Below are positions 56,220 through 64,000 of a stretch of DNA of 64,000 nucleotides, piece after piece. Both the position numbers and the translations under genes were made by a program. The DNA is taken from NCBI RefSeq assembly GCF_023065955.2, contig NW_026623100.1:70250727-70314726 (forward strand). Direction: 5' to 3'. This DNA is from Ursus arctos. Lineage: Eukaryota > Chordata > Mammalia > Carnivora > Ursidae. Numbering within the stretch: position 1 is the stretch's first letter; each line of letters opens with the position of its first letter. The notes under the pieces were generated by a model. That model saw nothing but the letters and a program-made list of their open reading frames with translations. It was not told the origin of the DNA and made no database searches.

Positions 56220-57306
56220 GCGTGTGGAATCCTGAGATGTATGCCCTTAGGAGATCATCCTGGTTGCTCTGCGGGGACGGGCCCAAGGAACAAAAGTGGT
56301 TACCTGAAAGGAAGTTAGGAGTCAACCCCAGCGCGGCTATAGGAGGAGGCGAGGGGCCTGTGTCCGGCTGTGGCAGCCAGGATAGACGGAAGGGGGCTGA
56401 CAGAGATAAGGGCCATTTAGAGAGACTGACAGCAATGGAGGCCTGGCTGGAGGGGAGGGGGTGAAGAGCAGGAGGGAGGTGAGAAACGGAGACAGCAGGT
56501 GTCCATTCTTTCCAGAAGTCTGTCTGTAAGGAAGGGAAGAGAGACAGGCAACAGAGACAGGGAGAAGAGGAGTCACGTTTTTCCTTTTTTCTTGTTTTTT
56601 TCTTTGAAAGAGAGGCAAGCATTTTTCAATGCGGGGGCGGGGGGGGGGGCGTCATGTAGAGGGAAGCGCTGGAGACGCACCAGAAAGAAGAAAAATGTGT
56701 CCAGTCCTACTGGGAGCGGCGCGGAGGGATCGGGGCCAAACCACAGGTGCTTTAAGGGACGGAGAATGAATGGATGAAATCGGCGTACAAATGAGGAAAT
56801 GAATGAATGTAAAGCGATCTCCTTTATGCTTTAAACGATCTGGTTGGTTCGAGGTTGTCGCGCTCAGCCATCCATTTTCAGTTTCCACCCAAGTAACCAA
56901 GGGAACCAACCATACAGCGAGCGCGGGCTTCCTCTGCGATCGATCGGAGGGCTGAGTGTCACTTGGGAGCCTCCCCACGGCCGAAGGCAGGAGCTGAGCA
57001 GCGCGCCGGCGCGTTGGGTGGGGGCCATGAGGTTTCTGGACCCCCTACTTGCTGGGCGCTCTGGGCGCCGCCCGCACCTCTTCCGTCCCCAGTGGCTTGT
57101 CGCTGCCCCTGTTCTACTCACCGTGTGTGGCTCTGACATACATAGCCCAATCCGGGATAGTTAGAAGCCCAGTGTCCAGGACCCAATTACAGGAGAATCA
57201 AACCAAACGGAATGCCCAGGGACACCCACGAGTAACCCATGAACAGATGAAAGAACTCACTCAAGGACTTGGAGCGCGCTCTTCCACCCCCAACATTTGT
57301 CTTTAG
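56220..57306. other. Intergenic
   Basis: Unique sequence with an interrupted G run (56632-56649) and a GC-rich part at 56990-57090. Open frames overlap without domains. No gene. Confidence 0.45.
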
Positions 57307-57460
57307 AGCAGCAGTTCTCAAAGTTCAATGAGCATCTGCACTTCCTGGAGGGTTTGTTCAAAAATTCAGACTGATAAGCTCCATACCAAGAGCTTACCAT
57401 CCAATAGGTTTCGTTAGGGCCCGAGAAAATGCGCGTTTCTCACAAGGTCCAAGGTGATGC

Positions 57461-57594
57461 TGTATTAGTCAGGGTTCTCCAGAGAAGAACAGATAGGAGA
57501 TACAAATCTGTAATAAATATATGTATAACGAATAGGAGATATATATGTATCTTGTTTGTTCTAATAAGTCTCTCCCTCTCTCTCACATATAGAT

Positions 57595-57638
<44 letters not shown>

Positions 57639-58049
57639 TGAATGATAAAAAGAAATATATATGCTGAGAAGTTCCAAGACCTACAGTCAGCAAGCCAGGA
57701 GAGCAAGGACATAATTCCAGGCTGAAGGCCAGCAGACTTGATACCCAGGACGAGCCAACATTTCAGTTTTAGTCCAAACGCAGGAAAACCAGCATCCCAG
57801 CTCGAAAGCACTCGGGCTGGAGGAATTTCTCTTAGTGGTGGGAAGGTCAGCCTTTTCGTTCTATTCAGGCCTTCAGCTGACAAATGAAGCCCCCCCCCCC
57901 TTAGGGATTGCAATCTGCTCTGCTCCAGGGGCACGGACTCCAGGGCTGATCTCATCCAGATACGCCCTCGCAGCCACACCCAGGATCATGTTTGACCGAA
58001 AGTCCGGGCATCCCCGGCCCAGGCAGCCTGACACGGAAAGCTCACGTCA
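57461..58049 (-). mobile_element. ERVL/MaLR-type LTR with microsatellite
   Basis: Reverse of the family at 48888: begins TGTATTAGTCAGGGTTCTCC, then AGAAGTTCCAAGACCTACAG, CCTTTTCGTTCTATTCAGGC, CACACCCAGGATCATGTTTG, and ends near CTCACGTCA. The AT-rich LTR part has expanded into a TAGA array. No target duplication is evident. Confidence 0.72.
57593..57639 (+). repeat. (GATA)n microsatellite
   Basis: About 11 TAGA/GATA units, nearly pure, inside the LTR. Likely length-variable. Confidence 0.96.
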
Positions 58050-58097
58050 TGGAGCCTGTACTGCTGGGCCCTGCTGCCGCAGGCTCACATGGGTAGC

Positions 58098-59309
58098 CCC
58101 CCCTCACCAGCGTCCTCAAACCGAGAGGGGAGCAGGTGTCCCCCCGGGGCAGGAGTCACAGGGGTGGCCACGCTCGAGCGCTTGCAGGCTGTGGGATGAA
58201 GGGAGCCCTTGGCTGAGTGGCCGGACCCTTCCTGCCAGTCACAGGAGCCACGAAGTCCCCCTCACTCCCCGGGCTGGAGCTCTTCTGGAGCTCCCACATA
58301 CAATACAGCACATACTACACTGAAAAGGATTTGTTTATCTGAAATTCAAAGTTCACTCGGCATCCTCTTTTTTATTTTATTTTTTTGCTAACTTTGGCAA
58401 CCCTAGTTTCTTTCTTTGTGAAACAGGGGGCCCCAAAGGCATGGGGATGTGAGCAGGCATCGGGCAGGCTGTATAGTCAGCGTGGTCGCAGCTGCTCTCC
58501 TCAGGCCACAAGATAAGGCCACAAGCAAAGGAGCAAACCTGGGCATAACTTACCTGCCGGGCTGAAGGGAGCACAGGCCTGGCTCGCAGCCGGGACCAGG
58601 TGGGGTGGGGGGGGGATGTCAGCCTGAGGGGAGGGTGGGAGATGTCAGGGCCCACATTAACCACAGAATCCCTCTCAGACCATCCCTGACACCAACAGTA
58701 AACAGGAAGTTCCTCCAGTCGCTGGCTCCCTGCTCTTCTTGCCAGGGTTGGAAGATTCTAACCTGGGATTCGGGGCAGTAGTCGCTGCTGCATTTGGCAA
58801 TCCCAAACTGGTTCGCCAAGCTCCAGACCCTGAGGGGCCTTGGGTTTTCCAGGCCCCAGGCCAGAGGAGGCCCCTCCACCCATTTCCTCCCCGTGCTGGG
58901 GCCCAGACCAGAGAGAGAACCCCAAATCTCGTTTGGCAAGAGGAGCTTCCTGCAGGCCCTCAAGGTGCGAGGAGGGGGTGAGGCCCTGTGCGGGTAGACG
59001 CCCCAGCCCTGGGTGTAGGTTGCTGCTGGCCCCCCACGTGCCTCTGTCCCACACAGCCCTGTGAGCCCAGGGTAGTCTGACAGCCCCTGCCCTGCAGAGA
59101 TAGGCCGCCAGCCCGTCGGCCCCACGTCAGGCAGACTAGGAATGAGTGGAGGCAAAGGCCAGGTCAAAGTTACTGAGAGAGGTGTGGCGTCAAAACCCCC
59201 TCCTTAGGGCTCCTTGGGAGCACCAGGCGGAAGGATGGACCGAACCCTGGCCCGAGGGGCAACCCCCCGCGCCCCTGGTGCTTTGGCAGCTCTACCCTTG
59301 CTTGCTGCT
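58098..59309. other. Intergenic
   Basis: GC-rich unique sequence with overlapping open frames on both strands (up to 182 codons at 58619-59167, minus) without domains. No gene recognised. Confidence 0.45.
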
Positions 59310-59450
59310 TGGCATTCACTTAGCTGCTCCCAACCTCAGTTTCCCTTCTGGAAAATGGGGATCTGATTCTTACCTTGCCTGCCTCCTCAGGCTAGTAAGA
59401 ATCAAATATCTGTGAAAGGGTTTTAGAAACTCTAAGTTGCTATTAGTTAG
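59310..59450 (+). mobile_element. MIR
   Basis: CCAACCTCAGTTTCCCTTCT, GGAAAATGGGGATCTGATTC and a tail with GTAAGAATCAAATATCTGTG. Confidence 0.83.
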
Positions 59451-59882
59451 GGCCCTTTTATTCACAAGCGTGAGAAACCAGACAAACTGGATGAGGACAA
59501 AGAGGACTTGACCAGCTCAGAGCCTCGGGGCAGAGGATGGAGGCACTCTCCTTTCCCCCATGCTGGCGTCTCTCTGGGAACCGGCTTCTTTCTCTGGCAG
59601 ACTAGCTTCTCCCTAAGCCTGGAGCATCTCCCAGCCTCATCTCCCAAGAGGCACCTCCCTCGTCTATTAGGACCAACCTGAAAAATCCCAGAGAGAGTCC
59701 TCATTGGTCCCACTTGGGTCCCACGTTCACTTGGTGGATACCAGTACGATGTTCCGCGGCCTCTTCTAGATCTATGTATTTGGAGAGCTGAGAGGCTCAG
59801 TTCACCAAAAGAAAAGAGATGTTATTCCCTAGAGAGAAGCAATGTGATGGAACTCGATCTACTATGGAAGTAATGTTTTATC
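59451..59882. other. Intergenic
   Basis: Unique sequence running up to the L1 target site; nothing recognised. Confidence 0.45.
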
Positions 59883-59898
59883 AAGAGTATGATTGTTT

Positions 59899-60395
59899 AG
59901 CTAAACTGTGGAAGGAGCCAAGATGCCCTTCAACAGACGAATGGATAAAGAAGATGTGGTCCATACATACAAAGGAATATTACTGAGCCATCAGAAAGAA
60001 CGATTACCCACATTTGCAGCAACATGGACAGGACTGGAGGAGATAATGCTAAGTGAAATAAGCCAAGCAGAGAAAGACAATTATCATATGGTTTCACTCA
60101 TTTATGGAACATAAGAAATAGCAGGGACATCGATAGGAGAAGGGAAGAAGGAAGGGGGGGTAAGCAGAAGGGGGAATGAACCTCGAGAGACTATGGACTC
60201 TGGGAAACAAACTGAGGGTTTCAGAGGGGAGGGGGGTGGGGGACTGGGCTAGGCCGGTGATGGGTATTAAGGAGGGCACGTATCGCATGGTGCACTGGGT
60301 GTTAATATGCAAGCAATGAATCATGGAACATTACATCAAAAATGAACTATGTATTGTATGGTGACTAACATAACATAATAAAAATTTAAAAAAAT
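59899..60395 (+). mobile_element. Carnivore L1, 5'-truncated, 497 bp
   Basis: Ends of ORF2 and the 3'UTR: GGAGCCAAGATGCCCTTCAA, AACATGGACAGGACTGGAGG, GACAATTATCATATGGTTTC, GGACATCGATAGGAGAAGGG, GGTGATGGGTATTAAGGAGG, GTGACTAACATAACATAATA and an A-rich tail. A 68-codon open remnant of the ORF2 C-terminus survives. Target duplication AAGAGTATGATTGTT (59883-59897) and AAGGAGTATGATTGTT (60396-60411), one base longer in the second. Confidence 0.95.
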
Positions 60396-60411
60396 AAGGA
60401 GTATGATTGTT

Positions 60412-60598
60412 GGGGTGCCTGGGTGGCCCAGTCAGTTAAGCATCTATCTTCGGCTCAGGTCGTGATCTCAGGGTCCTGGGATAGAGCCCCATGTCAGGCT
60501 CCCCACTCAGCAGGGAGTCTGCTTCTCCCTCTGCCCTCTGCCCCCCGCCCCCGCTCATTATCTCTCTCTCTCTCTCTCAAATAAATAAAATCTTTTTT
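60412..60598 (+). mobile_element. CAN-SINE at the L1 target site
   Basis: Head GGGGTGCCTGGGTGGCCCAG, box CGTGATCTCAGGGTCCTGGG, C-rich and (CT)n body, AATAAATAAAATC tail. It lies directly after the L1 3' target copy, and the target word recurs after its tail (AAGAGTATGATT at 60600-60611). Confidence 0.95.
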
Positions 60599-60689
60599 AA
60601 AGAGTATGATTTTTAACATTGTCATCAGCATAAGTTGACCACATTTTCCTAATTCCCATTATCCTTGGGCTATATTATCGTAAAAAGTG

Positions 60690-60895
60690 GCCAAGAGCCC
60701 AGGCTCTGGAACTCAGACTGTCTGTAATTCAAATCCCAGTTCTAGCACTTTCTAACTGTGTGACCTGAGGCAAGCTGCTTAATGTCTCTGTGCCTCAGTT
60801 TAATGTCATGAAGATTAAATGAGTTGATACATGTGGAATGTGTAGAAGAGTGCCTGGTACCCACCAGGTGTTCGATAGATGTTCACCATTATTGT
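60690..60895 (+). mobile_element. MIR
   Basis: Near-complete: CTCTGGAACTCAGACTGTCT, AACTGTGTGACCTGAGGCAA, AATGTCTCTGTGCCTCAGTT, AAGAGTGCCTGGTACCCACC. Confidence 0.92.
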
Positions 60896-63800
60896 CGAAG
60901 AAAAAAAAAATGTAAGTGCCAACTGTTTGAGGAGGAACCTGTTTGAGGGGGAACTGGGAATAAAACCAACACTCCCCACTTACTCCCTAGCTTTCTCCCA
61001 GGGAGCACTTACAACCTTAGAAACTATGGTTCAAAGACTTTCTGGGAGTTTACAAGTTGCCAAAGTCTCTCTCCTCCGGAAGCTCGCAGCCAAGTGTGAG
61101 TGGCAGACAACTAAAGCGGGCTTTCCCAAGTTGGCTTGTGCCGGTTAGAAGTGGGCACAGGACTCTGTGAGAAACCAGGAGGACGCTGGGTCCAGAGGAA
61201 GCTGGTTTGAGAAAACCACACCGGGACTAAGACCCGGGGATGGGCAAGAGCTTGCCAAGCAAGGAAAGGTGGGAGGGCACGGTGCTAGTTAGTCCACAAG
61301 CTAGCGTGTCTCAGCTCCAGAGCCACGCTTCCTGCTTCGCGCCCGCTGGGGCTGGAGCTCTGCAAATTCCCTGTCACCCTTGTCAGCAGGTCCTACCAAC
61401 AGAGGGCTCTAGAAGTAGACTGGCAGGCAGGAGGACAGAAGGGACTTGCTCCTTCTTGTTTGTTCATTGCCCTGCCAGCCTCTTCCCAGCAAGAGCCAGA
61501 CAGCCCGGAAGTGAGGCCTCCAGTGCTCTGCGTCCTCAGAGCCCTGGGAGGTGGGGACAAACCCAGAGGGCCTGGGCCAGGGGAGCTCTCATCCAAGGCA
61601 GGGAACCAAAGCACCCACATGCTCGAACACCCCTTCTGCCTTCCAAGCACTGGTGGTCTGTTCACATGTCACCAAGGCCAGACCCAGGGCCAGGACTCTG
61701 AACATGGCAGGTGAGGGGCTGCAATGGCTCGAACAGGGGAGCTGGCTATCCTCTGAGTAGCTTGGGAGTGGCATGGACCAAGCGCCCGCCCCTATATTAA
61801 GAGGAAATTGTCTAAGAGCTCCTCTGAGGTTCTTCAGCATGGGGCGTGAGTGTTGGGACCCGTACGTGAGAAGTACACATACGTGTGTGTGTGGTAGACG
61901 TAGAGACTTTTTTCCATTAAAACAGGCCTGGCGGATTTCTAGGAGGTTGGTCAGTCAATAGCTTATTTGTGGCATCGAAAACTTCTGTCTTCAACCTTCT
62001 TATTTGCTCCCATGGCTTCGATTTCCACCTTTACTCTCTAACCAAGGCTTTTGAGCTCCAGGTATGCAAACTCACCCAACTATCTCCACAGGAAAATTCC
62101 ATGGCTGAGCAAAATTAAAGCCTCCCTTTCCTCCAAATCTGTCCCTCTTCCTTATTTCCATGAACCATAACACGTTCACCAAGTTACCCAGTCAAACCCT
62201 GAGGGTCATGGCTGACATCCCCTTCCCCTGACCCACAGTCCAGATGACCAGGCCCGTCTTGCCCGGCTGGGGGCCTCACACCCATCCGCCCCCTCACTCC
62301 CCCTGCTGCCACCTGGGCGCCTGCAAAGCCACTCTCATCCTCAAACCCTTTCAGCGCCAGGAGCCAGGTCCATCTCCTGACCACCACTCTTCGCTCCAAA
62401 GCCATGGCTGAACTCGAGCCCCAATGCCTCTCTCGGGCCCCCTTACCTGAGTCAGAGGCCCCGCCGCCTTTCCCTCCCTGGGCCACCCGTCAGGCCCCGC
62501 TATAGTCCCTGAGCAGGCCGGCCTGAGGCCCATCCCCGTCTTGGAGCTTGAGGCCAGGGACCCAGACTTCAGCACTGACCTGTGGCCCCGACAGACAGGG
62601 TGGAATCTCTCCCCTCTGAGGCTACTCACGGGGCCACTCCCTGGGCTGTGACAGTTAACCGTCGTGAGCAGCGCCAGGATCAATGAATCCCAGTGGACAT
62701 GGGACCCCCAGAGCAGGGTCTCAGGGTGACCCAGCCTCGTGTGTCCCTCTCCCAGCCCCCACGGCCCGAGGGAGGGCCCAGGATGTGCCTGGTAGGCCCA
62801 GTGACAAATGGCTATCTTTCTACTCGGCTCCTGTCTCACCACCTAACCGTTTCTCTGCCTTTTCATCTCTGACCAGATCCCCAGGCGTGGGTGATAGACT
62901 GATGTGACTGCCCGGAATGGGAAACGCTCTTACATTCAGAAATCTCTTTTCTGTTCTACTTTTGGGTTATGTTTTAAAGATAGCTTTGTTTCTGGCCTTT
63001 TTCCCAAAGGGCTTGAAAAGGCCTTTGGACCAAAGCAATAAAATTCTGACCTTTCTTTTATATATAGAACATCACATAATTTTCCACCTAAAAAATTGTA
63101 TAGCATTTCTGGGTCTAAAATGAAAAGCATAGGTATACAAATATAAACTTTATTCCAAAAAAAGATGTTTCCTAAGGGGACATAGTCAGAGATGGCTTGC
63201 AAAGTTCTGTTCTTTAATTTATTTGGCTATTTTAAGGGTTCCCCAATGCTTTATACATCACTCCCAAGAGTCCTGATTCCATGACACACTCTGGGGGTCA
63301 GTGTGGGAGGTATTTTAGAGGAAGTTCTGAGAGTCTTCTTTTACAAAAAGTTTCAATGCAGAGTTTACATAAATGAAACAAATCGACAATGATAATTTAA
63401 GAGCACCTGTGTTCCACAGACACTTTGTAATTAACAAAGTTCACAGTCTGTCTCACACAATAACTTTATGATTTATATGTATCTTCCTACACCTAAAACA
63501 TAGATTTCATTTATAGAAAAAAAATAATGGCGACCACTAATTCAGGAGGATGACTATAACATAGAGGAAACGATGATTCGGGAAGAAGGAGGGTGCCTAT
63601 TTCTGGATGATCACTTTTTTATATAGCAAGGTGGTCCCTCTAGCTTTGCTTTGCAATGTGTTAAAGTGGAAACAAGGGAATATCCATGAACAATAAGCCA
63701 ATAATACAAAGCATCCATTAAAAAGAGATGTGCTAATAAAAGAAAAGACTAATATAAAAAAGCTCTCCCACATTAACTGCTAAGGAATTTTTAGAAAAAT

Positions 63801-64000
63801 CTAGAGTATAGCCCATTGCTATTTTAAAAGGGATGGTGTTAGTATGTGCTTACCTGTGTGCATTGGGATGATGTCTGAAAGTAACAATCTGCTGGCTTTT
63901 ACATGTGTGTTTATCTCCTTATGTCTTTCTTACTGGTACCCAAGGGCTGGGCTGGACAGTTTTTCTTTCTTCAGTGCACACCCAAGCAGGAACAAAGATT
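60896..64000. other. Intergenic, no gene
   Basis: GC-rich open frames at 61240-62842 overlap on both strands and have no domains. About 62050-62240 has text of an unnamed ancient repeat (GGGTCATGGCTGACATCCCC). From 62920 it turns AT-rich and repeat-poor, with a CCAAAGG...CCTTTGG inverted pair at 63004-63028. Confidence 0.42.

Larger units (their letters stand above)
57307..58097 (+). mobile_element. MER5-like hAT element split by an LTR
   Basis: The left part (57307-57460) starts GCAGCAGTTCTCAAAGTTCA and has GGCCCGAGAAAATGCGCG and CAAGGTGATGCTG-like text. The right part (58050-58097), with TACTGCTGGGCCCTGCTGCC and CATGGGTAGC, looks like its missing end. Confidence 0.6.

Noticed and set aside
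57593..57639. Regular repeats as a CRISPR array
   Set aside because: The units are 4-bp GATA without spacers: a microsatellite. No array of repeat-spacer type occurs anywhere in the window.
59908..60114. A 68-codon plus-strand frame that looks protein-like
   Set aside because: It is the C-terminal remnant of L1 ORF2 in a 5'-truncated copy, not a gene.
2418..60598. tRNA-like heads in the CAN-SINEs as tRNA genes
   Set aside because: They carry internal promoter-like boxes but sit in SINEs with A-tails and target duplications, and do not fold as complete tRNAs with 3' acceptor ends.
1..64000. A novel multi-gene system or mobile gene island
   Set aside because: Only one protein-coding gene is supportable, and all other structure is explained by vertebrate repeats, microsatellites or noncoding sequence.

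Overview
The window is mammalian nuclear DNA from a carnivore. The sign is 20 tRNA-Lys-derived CAN-SINE copies. Most carry a variant ending in a CT-rich segment, an (AATAA)-type block and an A-tail. That variant is unlike the dog form and, from memory, resembles the bear/panda and seal subfamilies, so an arctoid such as an ursid or pinniped is the best guess (inference, moderate). There are also 5'-truncated L1 copies with the carnivore-specific L1 3' end. No prokaryotic, plasmid, phage or CRISPR structure is present.

The only protein-coding gene I can support is RHOB, on the minus strand at 38586..39176. It is a complete, intronless 196-codon Rho GTPase with every GTPase motif and the CCKVL lipidation end intact. 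Its transcript probably runs from a TATA/CCAAT/GC-box promoter near 39545-39720 through a CpG island, to polyadenylation signals at 37197-37202 and 37111-37116. The 3'UTR carries AU-rich pentamers and seed matches for miR-19 and miR-21. In human, RHOB lies in a wide gene-poor interval between PUM2 and HS1BP3, so about 37 kb of 3' flank and 24 kb of 5' flank without another gene is as expected.

The rest is intergenic. It has ancient repeats (MIR, L2, old L1, MER5-type hAT elements, MLT1/ERVL-type LTRs) overlaid by younger carnivore insertions. 1-16 kb: old L1, L2, MIR and MER5, two young SINEs, and a well-preserved 637-bp solo LTR (15214..15850) with a 5-bp target duplication. 16-37 kb: SINEs, a MIR split by an MLT1 LTR, and candidate conserved regulatory segments. 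37-40 kb: RHOB. 40-46 kb: a candidate CTCF site, a CRE formed inside an old L1, and a pile-up of four SINEs. 46-64 kb: MLT/ERVL LTRs, a DNA transposon split by an LTR carrying a GATA microsatellite, and an L1 plus SINE that used the same target site in succession.

I found no convincing undescribed gene system. The most useful leads are regulatory or evolutionary: two RHOB poly(A) signals flanking a miR-21 site, a possible convergent CTCF pair around RHOB, the L1-derived CRE, clustered TEAD motifs, the young solo LTR and the serial insertion sites. Repeat family names come from recognising consensus text, not from a search. Boundaries without a stated target duplication are approximate.
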